A stretch of DNA of 64,000 bases from Geosporobacter ferrireducens. Lineage in GTDB: Bacteria; Bacillota; Clostridia; Peptostreptococcales; Thermotaleaceae. Location: assembly GCF_001750685.1 (NCBI RefSeq), contig NZ_CP017269.1, positions 1,401,416 to 1,465,415 of the forward strand. Reading direction: 5' to 3'. Under the pieces are notes generated by a model, which was not told the origin of the DNA, searched no databases, and was given only the letters and a program-made list of their open reading frames with translations. This document shows positions 38,139 through 47,306 of this stretch, one piece after another (position 1 is the first letter of the stretch; the number at the start of each line of letters is the position of its first letter). The position numbers were made by a program, and so were the translations under genes.

Positions 38139-39518
38139 TTAATATATAAAATGTGCCATAATAACGATAATCGGCAGTGTAATGACCGTCCTTTCTAAGA
38201 ATATTATCAGTAGATCTTTAAAATTAACTGGAATCTTAGAACGGAGAATAATCGCACCTGTTTCTGTTAAATAAATTAACTGGGTAAAAGAAAGTGCACC
38301 AATAATAAATCGGGTAATTTCAAATTCAGAACCCTTAACAAAAATTGCCGGTAAAAACATATCTGCAAATCCTACCAATGTAGCGGACGCTGCCAATGAG
38401 GCATCCGGTACTTTCATTAAATTAAACAATGGAATTAATGGTTTAGAAATCGTACTAAACAGCGGCGTATATTCTGCCACGACTAATGAAACTGTTCCTA
38501 GCAGCATAACGATTGGCATTAAACTAAAATATACATCCGCAACAGTTTTTAAGCCTGAGCTAATAATTCCCATGAAACTAGGAGCCTGTTCAGCTCTAAT
38601 AATACCACGTTCAAGGGCCCAGTCATGAATACTTCTCCCTGATGGTACTTCCTCGTTAATTTTAACATCGACACCTTCAAAATACGCCTCCGATTTCTTA
38701 TTTAAAGGATAAATTCGTGGTAAAACTATAGCAGCTATAAAAGAAGAAATGCTGATCGCACCATAAAAAGCTATAAAGCTTACGGACAACTCTAAAAAGC
38801 TTGCAATAAATACTGCAAATGGCAACGATACTAGAGAGAAACATACAGAAATAATTGCAGCTTCCTTAGAAGTATAATAACCTTCCTGATATTGTTTGTC
38901 CGTAATAACAACGCCTACTGGTCCTGAACCAATCCATGATGCTATTGCATCTATAGCCGAACGACCTGGAACCTTAAATAAGGGTCTCATAAATCTACGA
39001 ATTAATGTTCCTAAGTAATCCATTGATCCAAACTCCATTAATAAGGGCAAAAAGAATCCTGAGAAGAAAAACCAGGTTGCTAGGACTGGAAATAAATCGT
39101 TCACAACAACACCGCCGGTATTCGGATCTGATATTTTATCAAATCCAACAGCAGTTACAGAATATAAAACTACATAAGCAAATACTGCTGCGATTACTCG
39201 AATCGCTAATGTAAGCGGATTAACAATCAATAAGTCCTTTAAAAATTTGCTGTTTAAAATAAATTTGGGTTTTATTATGGTTGAGAGCAGCGTAATAACA
39301 GCACTTGTAATTACAACATATACCATAAATCCTGGCAAGGCTTTGCCAAATGATGCACTAAACTGTGACGCCAGATATCCAACTCCAATGGTGAGTGATC
39401 CGCCGCCCCAGGGAAGTGGAATGACAAATAGTAATAAACCAATCAGCGATGGAATTGCAAATTTCAGAATTTGATTTGTAGAAAAACTAGGTTTATCGGT
39501 TGTTTCTTTGATATTCAT
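38139..39518 (-). CDS. YjiH-family nucleoside-recognition membrane protein
   Basis: This membrane protein of about 459 residues has ten or so hydrophobic segments and the YjiH-family layout with Gate/nucleoside-recognition-like segments (WIGSGPVGVVITDKQYQEGYY, LVGFADMFLPAIFVKGSE, FTQLIYLTETGAIILRSKIP). It is a presumed transporter of unknown substrate. ATG 39518 follows GGGGGAAGG; a farther ATG at 39548 overlaps a palindromic operator and is unlikely. It shares candidate IclR operators with the aminotransferase. Confidence 0.82.
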   Translation of the reverse strand: MNIKETTDKPSFSTNQILKFAIPSLIGLLLFVIPLPWGGGSLTIGVGYLASQFSASFGKALPGFMVYVVITSAVITLLSTIIKPKFILNSKFLKDLLIVNPLTLAIRVIAAVFAYVVLYSVTAVGFDKISDPNTGGVVVNDLFPVLATWFFFSGFFLPLLMEFGSMDYLGTLIRRFMRPLFKVPGRSAIDAIASWIGSGPVGVVITDKQYQEGYYTSKEAAIISVCFSLVSLPFAVFIASFLELSVSFIAFYGAISISSFIAAIVLPRIYPLNKKSEAYFEGVDVKINEEVPSGRSIHDWALERGIIRAEQAPSFMGIISSGLKTVADVYFSLMPIVMLLGTVSLVVAEYTPLFSTISKPLIPLFNLMKVPDASLAASATLVGFADMFLPAIFVKGSEFEITRFIIGALSFTQLIYLTETGAIILRSKIPVNFKDLLIIFLERTVITLPIIVIMAHFIY

Positions 39519-39532
39519 ATACCTTCCCCCTT

Positions 39533-39547
39533 TGAAACATTGTTTCA
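39533..39547. promoter_or_regulatory. Candidate IclR operator 3 (TGAAAC-N3-GTTTCA)
   Basis: A perfect 15-bp palindrome TGAAACATTGTTTCA immediately upstream of the YjiH-type gene's ribosome site, where a bound protein would block transcription. Confidence 0.6.
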
Positions 39548-39593
39548 TTTTAATTTTATATTACTACATACATGGGACCTTTGCAAGTGATTT

Positions 39594-39608
39594 TGAAACG
39601 CCATTTCA
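39594..39608. promoter_or_regulatory. Candidate IclR operator 4 (one mismatch)
   Basis: TGAAACGCCATTTCA, one mismatch from the palindrome, lies 61 bp centre-to-centre upstream of operator 3, near the expected promoter of the YjiH-type gene. Confidence 0.5.
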
Positions 39609-39636
39609 GAATTGTTTTTCAATTTAAACTCCAGTC

Positions 39637-40314
39637 CTACGAATTAATTTCTTCTAACAGTGGTATGATTTCCCTCAAGCCGTGAATAAAATAGTCTGCA
39701 TTGCTCTGATCAATTTCAAGCTTCATTTCGCGCTTTGCAATAACTTTCATGCCTGCCCTTTTTCCAGATTGTATTCCATAATGAGAATCCTCTACAACAA
39801 TGCATTCCGACGGAGGAAATCCCAGCAGTTCTGCTGATTTTAAGTAAATTTCAGGATTGGGCTTGCTTTCAACAAACATTTCTCCACTCAAAACAGATGT
39901 AAAATAAGGCTTCAGATTGCATTCATCCATTGCACGGTTTAGCCGTTCCATTGGTGTGGAAGATGCCAGCGCCATTAGATACCCTTGTCTCTTTAGTGCC
40001 TTTAGCACCTCCATAGCCCCCTCATTTAGATGCTCTTTGTAACAAAACTCCCGGGTAGCAGCATATTCCCGATAGGTTTTCCTAAAAAATTCAATATCCC
40101 ATTCTTTTGGACTATGCGCTTTCAATTTCTTCCAGCTAACATCTAAGGTGCCCCCAACGGTTGCATTCAAGGCTTTTTTTGGAAGCATTATGCCATGTGT
40201 TTTATAAAATTCCTCCATTCGTTTTACATATATCACTTCTGTATCCACCAGTACACCATCCAAATCAAATATTACCGCTTTAATCCTCTTATAGCGATCA
40301 ATCCTATCTGCCAT
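39637..40314 (-). CDS. HAD-superfamily phosphatase/phosphomutase
   Basis: This 225-residue HAD protein has motif I FDLDGVLVDTE, motif II ALASSTP, motif III Lys in SKPNPEIY and motif IV VVEDSHYG, with a helical cap of the beta-phosphoglucomutase class. Likely a sugar-phosphate phosphatase or mutase. It follows NagA by 41 bp, so a role in amino-sugar phosphate metabolism is inferred. GGGGGAG precedes the ATG. Confidence 0.88.
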   Translation of the reverse strand: MADRIDRYKRIKAVIFDLDGVLVDTEVIYVKRMEEFYKTHGIMLPKKALNATVGGTLDVSWKKLKAHSPKEWDIEFFRKTYREYAATREFCYKEHLNEGAMEVLKALKRQGYLMALASSTPMERLNRAMDECNLKPYFTSVLSGEMFVESKPNPEIYLKSAELLGFPPSECIVVEDSHYGIQSGKRAGMKVIAKREMKLEIDQSNADYFIHGLREIIPLLEEINS

Positions 40315-40355
40315 GATTCTCCCCCTTTATCCGTATCCGGCACTATTCAGCTGTA

Positions 40356-41555
40356 TTATAATAATTTATTCAGCTCTATAAAGTCTGGATTGTACAACTC
40401 CCCTTTTTGTCCTATACTGTATACTTTTTCTCCCATTATATATGTAGCAACAACCTGGAACCCCTCGTCAATGACAACAAAATCTGCATCTTTTCCCGGC
40501 GCAATAGAGCCTTTTGTATCTGCAAATCCATATTTTCGGCATGGATTCAATGATGCCATGGGCAAAACTTCTTCCAAGGGCATGTGAAGATTTTCTACCA
40601 GATTTCTTATTCCGTCTAAAACAGTTTTTGAACTTCCATTGATTCTGCCATCTTCATCTAATATACGTCCATCCTTTTCTACCTGTAAAACAGACCCGTT
40701 AGTTTCTCCTGCATACATACCGGCTGGCGCGCCTGAAAAGGGTGTGCCATCGGATATCATCATGATACGGCGATTGTCTTTCAATTTTAAAATCAGTTGC
40801 AGCATATCATTACATATGTGGATACCATCACAAATGAGTTCACAATCTACCCTGTCATCCAATAAACAGACCCCTAAAACGCCTATGTCTCTATGATGAA
40901 TTCCTGTCATAACATTTCCAAGGTGTGTTGCTACAGTAATTCCATCATCAATAGCCTTCCGTGTCAGCATGGCATTACAGTTGCTATGCGCAATGGCTAC
41001 TGTTATATTGTGTTCTATAAGGTATTGAATTACCTCTTCCGTGCCGTGGATTTCCGGTGCCAGCGCAAATAATTTTAGTTTTCCCCCCGACCTTTTAACA
41101 ATGTGCCTTGTCGCCTCTAATGATATTTCCGGGTAAGGCTTGGGTCTGCCATTTTCTCCTACCCTGCTTAGATACGGCCCCTCGGAATGAATCCCTGCAA
41201 TCCTTGCGCCATGCAGCTTTTCCTCCGTCACTTGCGCAATTGCCTCATGCCCAAAATCACCCATTACAGTTGGAAACACCATTGTAACGCCATGGGCTGG
41301 TAATGCTTTAAGGTAGCCCCGTATTTCTTCAATACAGTCTTTTGTTTTTCTCATTTTAACCGAGTAACCCATAGCCCCATGGTTATGGGTATCAAAAATA
41401 CCCGGAATAATACGATGATTACCATAATCAATGTATTCGGCTCCCTTTGGTATTTCCTCATATGTACCAGCAAACTTTCCCTTTTCCAGCTTTAAAAACC
41501 CCTTTTTCCCCCCCTCTTCACAGTAGATTTTCGATGCTTTAATATAGATACACAT
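40356..41555 (-). CDS. nagA: N-acetylglucosamine-6-phosphate deacetylase
   Basis: This 399-residue amidohydrolase has the metal-site stretch GIFDTHNHGAMGYS, the conserved GIHSEGPYLS, HSNCNAM, THLGNVMTGIHHR and the catalytic Asp in MISDGTPFSG. It deacetylates GlcNAc-6-P to GlcN-6-P. ATG 41555 follows GGAGG; farther in-frame starts are not needed. The gene probably belonged to an operon with a GntR regulator and a sugar isomerase, now truncated next door. No nagB is in the window. Confidence 0.87.
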   Translation of the reverse strand: MCIYIKASKIYCEEGGKKGFLKLEKGKFAGTYEEIPKGAEYIDYGNHRIIPGIFDTHNHGAMGYSVKMRKTKDCIEEIRGYLKALPAHGVTMVFPTVMGDFGHEAIAQVTEEKLHGARIAGIHSEGPYLSRVGENGRPKPYPEISLEATRHIVKRSGGKLKLFALAPEIHGTEEVIQYLIEHNITVAIAHSNCNAMLTRKAIDDGITVATHLGNVMTGIHHRDIGVLGVCLLDDRVDCELICDGIHICNDMLQLILKLKDNRRIMMISDGTPFSGAPAGMYAGETNGSVLQVEKDGRILDEDGRINGSSKTVLDGIRNLVENLHMPLEEVLPMASLNPCRKYGFADTKGSIAPGKDADFVVIDEGFQVVATYIMGEKVYSIGQKGELYNPDFIELNKLL

Positions 41556-41606
41556 GGCCTGCCTCCATTCATGCCTATATTGCCTTCTCCCTTTCCCCAA
41601 TTTTAT

Positions 41607-41638
41607 AAAAAGGTTGCCTGCTTTAGGCAACCCTTTTT
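41607..41638 (-). terminator. Terminator between isomerase remnant and nagA
   Basis: The stem GGTTGCCT/AGGCAACC with T5 and A-rich flanks lies just after the stop of the remnant at 41642. Confidence 0.75.
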
Positions 41639-41641
41639 GAC

Positions 41642-41878
41642 TTATTTGCTTCCCATTTTCTGATGAAACTTTGGATCAGCCGGGATATCAGGATTAATTC
41701 CCAATTCTATAGGTGCCAGTGCAGCGACAATTTGCAGCGGTTGAATATATTCCCACACAGAGAAGAAAGGATCATCTACAAAATCAGTAATCAAATCTTT
41801 CTCTGACGGCGTATAACTGCTTACCGGAGAACCGATAAAATAATGATGCGGTGTCATCGCTTTCATTGTTTCTTTCAA
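41642..41878 (-). pseudogene. 3' remnant of a probable SIS-domain sugar isomerase
   Basis: The 78-codon frame opens directly after a TAA and has no ribosome site. Its end (PLQIVAALAPIELGINPDIP then ADPKFHQKMGSK) resembles the C-terminus of AgaS/GlmS-like SIS isomerases, which typically finish with a helix and a G-x-x-PD motif. I infer it is the last quarter of such a gene. It abuts a GntR remnant head to head, as expected if one deletion removed both 5' halves and the shared promoter region. An unrelated small gene cannot be excluded. Confidence 0.45.
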
Positions 41879-41881
41879 TTA

Positions 41882-42218
41882 TTTTTCTAGAATTCGTACA
41901 GCTGATGGAATAAAAATCGCATTAAGCTATACTTATATAAAATGTGATATCGTGCCAGCCTTGGACATCAGTACCTTAGAAGGTTCCTTTTATCAATACA
42001 TTCAAGATGATTTAGGAATATTGCCAAAAGTTTCAAATTACGCTGTAAATGCTACACTTCCTACGGTGGAACAAAAAAAGCTCCTGGAAATTAATGATAC
42101 TGCACTTCTTAAAATTGTCCACCCCAGCTTCTTAGAAAGTGGCGAAATATTTGAGTATACAGAAACTTATTATGTGGGAGACCGATATACTTATTATTTG
42201 TATTCCAATACGCCATAG
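41882..42218 (+). pseudogene. 3' remnant of a GntR-family regulator (UTRA domain only)
   Basis: The frame reads SRIRTADGIKIALSYTYI, then DISTLEGSFYQYIQDDLGI, and ends FEYTETYYVGDRYTYYLY. This is the characteristic second half of a UTRA ligand-binding domain of GntR/HutC regulators. The DNA-binding domain and the start of UTRA are missing, and there is no start codon or ribosome site at the break. UTRA regulators commonly sense phosphorylated sugars, fitting the adjacent nagA. Confidence 0.75.
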
Positions 42219-42260
42219 CTACTGGTCTGTTACTGAACTTTTAATGAGCCTTCCATTCCA

Positions 42261-42315
42261 TTGATAAAAAGCAAACCCCTATACCGTAAGAATATAGGGG
42301 TTTGCTTTTTATCAA
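42261..42315. terminator. Very strong bidirectional terminator
   Basis: Perfect 23-bp arms, 42261-42283 with 42293-42315, a 9-nt loop and an A5/T5 tract. It ends both the GntR remnant transcript and the CitMHS/AtuA operon. Confidence 0.9.
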
Positions 42316-42347
42316 TCTAAGCTGCATTCAAAATGCAGCTGTTTCAT

Positions 42348-42647
42348 TTAAATTTCCATTTCAAGGAGTGCTAAGCTAAGGCTTTTACCATGCTTATCCA
42401 GTGCAAGAGATCTAGTCACACCGCCGCCGAGGGCCTTATCCATCACAAAATTTAAGGCACCTAACTTAGGCAGCTCGTATCTTTTCACTTCTCCTTGCAC
42501 GATGTCTTTAAACCATTCTTTTACACGCGCTGCTGTAACCTTTTCTTCAATTAGCTTATAGTCTGCTTCATTAAATACAATTAAAGAAATATTTGAGATA
42601 TTTCCTTTATCACCAGTTCTGGAATGGGCGATTTCTTTTAATTTCAT
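42348..42647 (-). CDS. AtuA-related small protein
   Basis: This 99-residue protein (HSRTGDKGNISNISLIVFNE, GALNFVMDKALGGGVTRSLA, LDKHGKSLSLALLE) matches the short domain that follows AtuA/DUF1446 in some longer proteins and is encoded separately here. It starts three bases after the AtuA stop, so the two are very likely subunits. No reaction is established. Confidence 0.78.
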   Translation of the reverse strand: MKLKEIAHSRTGDKGNISNISLIVFNEADYKLIEEKVTAARVKEWFKDIVQGEVKRYELPKLGALNFVMDKALGGGVTRSLALDKHGKSLSLALLEMEI

Positions 42648-42650
42648 TTC

Positions 42651-44006
42651 TTAAACCTCCTCATAATGAATTTGCGTTTGGATGTCATCTCTTGGTATAA
42701 AAATAGAAGCAATAGAGACAATCTCTTTTACCCCTAAGGTAGCACCGCCGCCGCCAGCTGGTCCATTGGTATATAATGCCTCTACTTCATTGCCTATTTT
42801 TACTGCATCACTTCTATTGATTGTTCTTCCTGAAACCCTTAAGCGTATCTCTTTGCAAAGTGATCTGTCGTGGAACATAGCATCACTGATTTGATCCCTG
42901 TAAAGGGAATTTATACCGATATAGTCTATCCTAAGTTCTTCAACCTTTACACCAGTAGCCTTTAACCGCTTCTCCACAATCTCTCCCGCTAGCTTTGCTC
43001 TATCATAGGCGCCGGTACCGCCATAACTCATTTCCCCTTCTCCTATAAAACAATCTTTATATCCGATACTTACCTTTAAAGTATCCGTCTTTGGCCGGCC
43101 AGTAGCACCTTTGACCAGCACCCTATCTTTTTCAATCTGCTCCATGGTTATATTGGTATAATCCGCTATCCCGTCCGGCGTTATATAAGTGCTGGGATCA
43201 TGAATCTCATAAATTAGCTGCTCTTTACATGTAGCTGTAGTAACATTTCCGCCTGTTTTCTCTACTTTTGTGATTACTACATCCCCATTTTCGCTAATTT
43301 CAGCAATCGGAAACCCAAGATTCCATAAATCATCTACATCCTTGTACCCTGGATCTGCAAAATATCCCCCTGTTATTTGTCCAGCACACTCCAGTAAGTG
43401 TCCTATCATGATCCCCTTTCCAATTTTGTCGTATTCATCGCAGTTCCATCCAAATGCATACATGATAGGCGCAAGAACCAAGGAAGGGTCTGCTACACGC
43501 CCGGTGATAATAATATCTGCATCATTTTCTAATGCCTCTACAATCCCATCTACTCCCGTATAGGCATTTGCTGAAACAATTTGATCCTTTATAGTTTCCA
43601 GTTTTGTTTCCAGTTCAAGTACATCATAGTCCAGATACTTGTCTATGTTTTCAAAAATATTGTCTCCTAATACCGCGGCTATTTTTAATCCTTTGATCCC
43701 TTTCTCTTCAGCTATCTTTTTTATAGCTTTTGCTCCAGCCAAAGGATTGGCAGCTCCCATGTTGGTTATCACTTTTACCTTTTTTTCAACACATAAAGGA
43801 AGTACCTTATTCATACGATATTCTAAAAGTCCATTGTAGCCTTTACCAGGGTCCTTCAATTTTTGCTCTTGTGCAATAGCAATTGTTCTTTCTGCTAAGC
43901 ATTCAAAAACAATATAGTCCAAGCTGCCTTTTTCCATGATCTCTAATGCCGGTTCTAATCTATCTCCTGCATATCCAGCACCAGCACCTATGCGAATTGT
44001 TTTCAT
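42651..44006 (-). CDS. AtuA family (DUF1446) protein
   Basis: This 451-residue protein has the DUF1446 pattern: RIGAGAGYAGDRLEPALEIM, LDYIVFECLAERTIAIAQ, ITGRVADPSLVLAP, YALTNGPAGGGGA-like glycine-rich end. AtuA is named for acyclic terpene utilisation in Pseudomonas, but its chemistry is not known and clostridial members sit in varied catabolic operons. The gene lies between a CitMHS transporter and the small AtuA-related protein under apparent sigma-54 control, suggesting use of an imported carboxylate. Confidence 0.83.
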   Translation of the reverse strand: MKTIRIGAGAGYAGDRLEPALEIMEKGSLDYIVFECLAERTIAIAQEQKLKDPGKGYNGLLEYRMNKVLPLCVEKKVKVITNMGAANPLAGAKAIKKIAEEKGIKGLKIAAVLGDNIFENIDKYLDYDVLELETKLETIKDQIVSANAYTGVDGIVEALENDADIIITGRVADPSLVLAPIMYAFGWNCDEYDKIGKGIMIGHLLECAGQITGGYFADPGYKDVDDLWNLGFPIAEISENGDVVITKVEKTGGNVTTATCKEQLIYEIHDPSTYITPDGIADYTNITMEQIEKDRVLVKGATGRPKTDTLKVSIGYKDCFIGEGEMSYGGTGAYDRAKLAGEIVEKRLKATGVKVEELRIDYIGINSLYRDQISDAMFHDRSLCKEIRLRVSGRTINRSDAVKIGNEVEALYTNGPAGGGGATLGVKEIVSIASIFIPRDDIQTQIHYEEV

Positions 44007-44058
44007 TCCACTGACCTCCTAAGTTTTTATATCCATTTTAATAACACAGCTATGCAAT

Positions 44059-45354
44059 CTATAGTTTAATAGCACCTACAACTAGGGCAACAACTAACAT
44101 GATGATTGTTGTTGCAAAAGCATAAGGGATCGTTTTCTTCTGGTGTTCTCCCAAATCAACACCAGTGAGTCCAACCAGTAAGAATGTAGCTCCTGTTAGA
44201 GGACTCACAGGAAATCCGGTAGTCATCTGTCCCATAATGGCCGCTTTTCCTACCTCAATTCCTGCTATTCCAAAACCTTTAGCAGCTTCTGCAAGTACCG
44301 GAAGTACGCCAAAATAGAAAGAGTCCGGATCAAATAATAAACTGGCAGGCATCGCAATCAGCCCTGTAATCACAGGTATAAACTTACCTAAAGAAGTAGG
44401 AATAACGGACACTGTGAAAGCAGCCATTTCCTTGATAATTCCTGAGCCTTGCATAACCCCTATAAATGCACCTGCAGCGAAGAGTATACTTGCCATCATA
44501 AGCGCCGCCTTTGCATGGGCGTCAATTCGATCTCTCTGATCTTTTACATTCGGATAGTTAATGGTTAGTGCAATAGCAAAAGCTAACATAAATATCACTG
44601 TAGCTGGAAGCATATCCATAATTAAAACAGCAATAGCCAATATAATAATCGCAACGTTTACAAAGAAAAGATGAGGGCGAGCAATCTTTGCCTTTTCTTC
44701 ATCTACTTTTCTATCCACATTTATATTTGCAGTATCTAAGTTTCCAATCCGTTCCTTTTCTTTCTTCCCAAGACGGTAAGATACAAATAATACAAAGGCC
44801 AGCCCTGCAAAGAAAGGAATAAGTATAGGATTAAACAATTCTGTAACAGGTACCTCCAGGGCAGTTCCCGCTCTTATTGTGGGGCCTCCCCATGGTAGGA
44901 TATTCATTGTACCAGCCGACAATGCCACAATCGTAGCCAGAGTGGTTCTTTGCATTCCAAGGGCATCAAACAGCGGCAGCATTGCTGGAACTGTCACTAA
45001 AAAAGTAACTGCACCCGATCCGTCCAGATGAACCAGCATTGCCAATACTGCTGTACCCAGCGCTATCTTAACGGGATCTTTTCCAACTACCTGGAGTATT
45101 TTATTAATGATTGGTTCAAAGGTCCCTGCATCCGTTAAAACACCAAAGAATAGGATAGCAAAGATAAACATCGTTCCCGTCGGAGCTATAGACTTGATGC
45201 CATCCGTAATAAATTTTCCAACATCTGCACCAAATCCACCAACAACCGCTGTTATGGTAGGTACTGCTACAAGTGCTACTACAGGTGAAGCTTTTTTTGT
45301 CATAATAAGTGCTAATAAAACAATAATCGTAAAAAAACCAAGTAATGCTAACAT
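44059..45354 (-). CDS. CitMHS-family carboxylate/metal symporter
   Basis: This 431-residue membrane protein with about eleven or twelve helices matches the citrate-metal/H+ symporter (CitMHS) group: [55 protein letters not shown], and [18 protein letters not shown]. It would import a carboxylate, perhaps as a metal complex. AAGGAGG lies eight bases before the ATG. It is first in an operon with two AtuA-family genes, 47 bp after a -24/-12 promoter. Confidence 0.87.
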   Translation of the reverse strand: MLALLGFFTIIVLLALIMTKKASPVVALVAVPTITAVVGGFGADVGKFITDGIKSIAPTGTMFIFAILFFGVLTDAGTFEPIINKILQVVGKDPVKIALGTAVLAMLVHLDGSGAVTFLVTVPAMLPLFDALGMQRTTLATIVALSAGTMNILPWGGPTIRAGTALEVPVTELFNPILIPFFAGLAFVLFVSYRLGKKEKERIGNLDTANINVDRKVDEEKAKIARPHLFFVNVAIIILAIAVLIMDMLPATVIFMLAFAIALTINYPNVKDQRDRIDAHAKAALMMASILFAAGAFIGVMQGSGIIKEMAAFTVSVIPTSLGKFIPVITGLIAMPASLLFDPDSFYFGVLPVLAEAAKGFGIAGIEVGKAAIMGQMTTGFPVSPLTGATFLLVGLTGVDLGEHQKKTIPYAFATTIIMLVVALVVGAIKL

Positions 45355-45400
45355 TCAAAATTCCTCCTTATTAATTTTTTTCTTTCAAATGAATAATTTA

Positions 45401-45415
45401 GCAAGTATCATGCCA
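45401..45415 (-). promoter_or_regulatory. Sigma-54 (-24/-12) promoter of the CitMHS/AtuA operon
   Basis: On the minus strand this reads TGGCATGATACTTGC, matching TGGCAC-N5-TTGC at nine of ten defined positions with the invariant GG and GC 12 bp apart. It lies 47 bp before the start codon, and an enhancer-binding protein gene lies upstream. Confidence 0.8.
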
Positions 45416-45573
45416 TTCTCTCTTTTTTAAAAAAGTTTCAAGTTTAAATCTCATACGGCCCAGAACCATTTAATGTTTGTTTTTTATCAATCCATTGCAA
45501 TTCTAGGTATTTCTCCAGATGAGCCGCCTCTTGGAAATATAAGCATTCATCCATCCTATTTAAATAGAGAAAA

Positions 45574-45629
45574 CTTTAAAAGCAGAGATGAATTTCTAAA
45601 TAATTAGAAATTCATCTCTGCTTTTAAAG
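45574..45629. repeat. 56-bp near-perfect palindrome containing enhancer site A
   Basis: Twenty-six-base arms (45574-45599 and 45604-45629) pair completely around an ATAA centre. The core TTTCTAAATAATTAGAAA matches two other palindromes nearby. It may be both an activator site and a terminator of the enhancer-binding-protein transcript (T4 tract). Confidence 0.75.
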
Positions 45630-45754
45630 GGAGATAGAACAGAAATGCGCAAAGGATTTCCTCTTTTTTCTATTCTTTTTACTTATTGCCGACTGCAAAT
45701 ACCCCTACTGCATAGATGTATAAACAAATGCTTATACCTAATCGCTTTATATCT

Positions 45755-45788
45755 TTTTATCATTTCTAAGATATTAGAAATGATAAAA
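45755..45788. promoter_or_regulatory. Enhancer site B, 34-bp palindrome
   Basis: The arms extend 16 bp around a GATA centre; core TTTCTAAGATATTAGAAA. It lies about 355 bp upstream of the -24/-12 promoter, suitable for looping by an enhancer-binding protein. Confidence 0.65.
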
Positions 45789-45792
45789 CAGA

Positions 45793-45810
45793 TTTCTAAA
45801 ATTTTAGAAA
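45793..45810. promoter_or_regulatory. Enhancer site C, perfect 18-bp palindrome
   Basis: TTTCTAAAATTTTAGAAA is a perfect palindrome, 30 bp centre-to-centre (three helical turns) from site B. Confidence 0.65.
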
Positions 45811-45831
45811 CTTTATTTCCAAAATGTCTTT

Positions 45832-47184
45832 TTATTGCTTTAGTTTATTATACAGTGTTGCTAAAGATATCCCTAAGGCTTCAGCAGCCTTCTTTTTCCC
45901 TTCTACAGTATCTCCATAAATAAGTATCACTTTTTTTATTTCTGCAATCTCAGTTTCTTTAATAATTTCATCCAGATTTTTTAGTTTCACAAGATTTTTC
46001 TTAACCCCTTCTGATTGAATAATTTTGGGGAGATGCTCTTGTCTAATGATATCTTCATCTGTCATATTTATCGCAAACTCTATTGTGTTTTTCAGCTCCC
46101 TTATATTTCCTGGCCAGCCATAACTATATAAGAGCTTCATTACATCCTCACAAACATTGACCTGCCTATTTATTTTTCTGCCCATTTCATCTAAAAAATT
46201 CTCTATCAGATATTTTATATCTTCCCGTCTATCTCTTAATGGATAAATGTTTATTGGAAAAACAGCAATTCTATAATATAAATCTTTTCTAAAACGATTT
46301 TCTTCTATCATTTTTTCAAGGCTTTTATTTGTAGCAGCAATCACTCGAATATCGATTGGAATTTCCTTTAATCCGCCTATACGGCGTATTGTATTTTCTT
46401 GAAGGGTTCTGAGCAGCTTTGCCTGCAGGCCATAATTCATTTCCGAAATTTCATCTAAAAATAGCGTGCCTCCATTTGCCACTTCAAACAACCCTATTTT
46501 CCCGCCCTTTTTAGCGCCTGTGAATGCGCCCTCTTCATATCCAAAAAGCTCACTTTCTAGCAAGTTGCTGTCAAAAGTAGCACAGTTTACTGCAATAAAG
46601 GGTCCATTTTGCCTGTCACTGGCGTTATGTATGGCATTCGCATACAATTCTTTACCTGTCCCGCTTTCTCCAGTAATCAGTACATTGGAATCCTTTTTGG
46701 CTATTCTCTTGGCTAAATTCTTTGTCTCTAAAGAATTTTTGTCTATACTAATAATATTCTCGAAGGTATATTTTGCTTTTCCCATAGTCTTCATATATTT
46801 TTCTAGTTTTTTTATCATCATATTGGATTGATTTAATGCCTCTGTTAGCTTATAGATATCATTGATCTCATTTAATATAGATATCCCGCCTATGATCTCC
46901 CCTTGCTCTATAATAGGCGCCATATTTACAATATACTCTACCTCTCCAACCTTTCTTGGAATTCTCAATAGTTTTTTACCGCTCTTTATGACAGAAGGAA
47001 GCTGTGCACCTGGCCGAACTTCTAAAAGTGGTTTTCCCACAATATCGTCAACTTCTACCTTCGTTATTCTGGTATAGGCAGGATTGATATATCTAACGAT
47101 CGTATCCTGATCTGCAATGAGCACTCCGTCATACAGTGCATCAAATATTTTCTTTTCTAAATAATTCATTCGCATGCCAGTCAC
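45832..47184 (-). CDS. Sigma-54-dependent enhancer-binding protein with PAS domain
   Basis: The 450-residue protein has an N-terminal PAS domain (about 7-105), AAA+ domain with Walker A GESGTGKE at 172-179, the sigma-54 contact loop GAFTGA at 219-224, Walker B FLDE at 242-245, and a Fis-type helix-turn-helix at the end ([16 protein letters not shown]). It lacks a receiver domain, so PAS probably senses the inducer. The start is uncertain: GTG 47184, ATG 47175 or ATG 47169. Three palindromes downstream of its stop and a sigma-54 promoter point to the CitMHS/AtuA operon as target. Confidence 0.93.
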   Translation of the reverse strand: MTGMRMNYLEKKIFDALYDGVLIADQDTIVRYINPAYTRITKVEVDDIVGKPLLEVRPGAQLPSVIKSGKKLLRIPRKVGEVEYIVNMAPIIEQGEIIGGISILNEINDIYKLTEALNQSNMMIKKLEKYMKTMGKAKYTFENIISIDKNSLETKNLAKRIAKKDSNVLITGESGTGKELYANAIHNASDRQNGPFIAVNCATFDSNLLESELFGYEEGAFTGAKKGGKIGLFEVANGGTLFLDEISEMNYGLQAKLLRTLQENTIRRIGGLKEIPIDIRVIAATNKSLEKMIEENRFRKDLYYRIAVFPINIYPLRDRREDIKYLIENFLDEMGRKINRQVNVCEDVMKLLYSYGWPGNIRELKNTIEFAINMTDEDIIRQEHLPKIIQSEGVKKNLVKLKNLDEIIKETEIAEIKKVILIYGDTVEGKKKAAEALGISLATLYNKLKQ

Positions 47185-47306
47185 ATCCCAATATGAAAAT
47201 TTAATGACAGCTGTGTTCGAAATGATAATGGATTCTTATCCATTTCTTTTCAATTTTGTACTACTTCTTTTATTACACTGTCTTTATTTCTTAATTATAC
47301 TAAACC

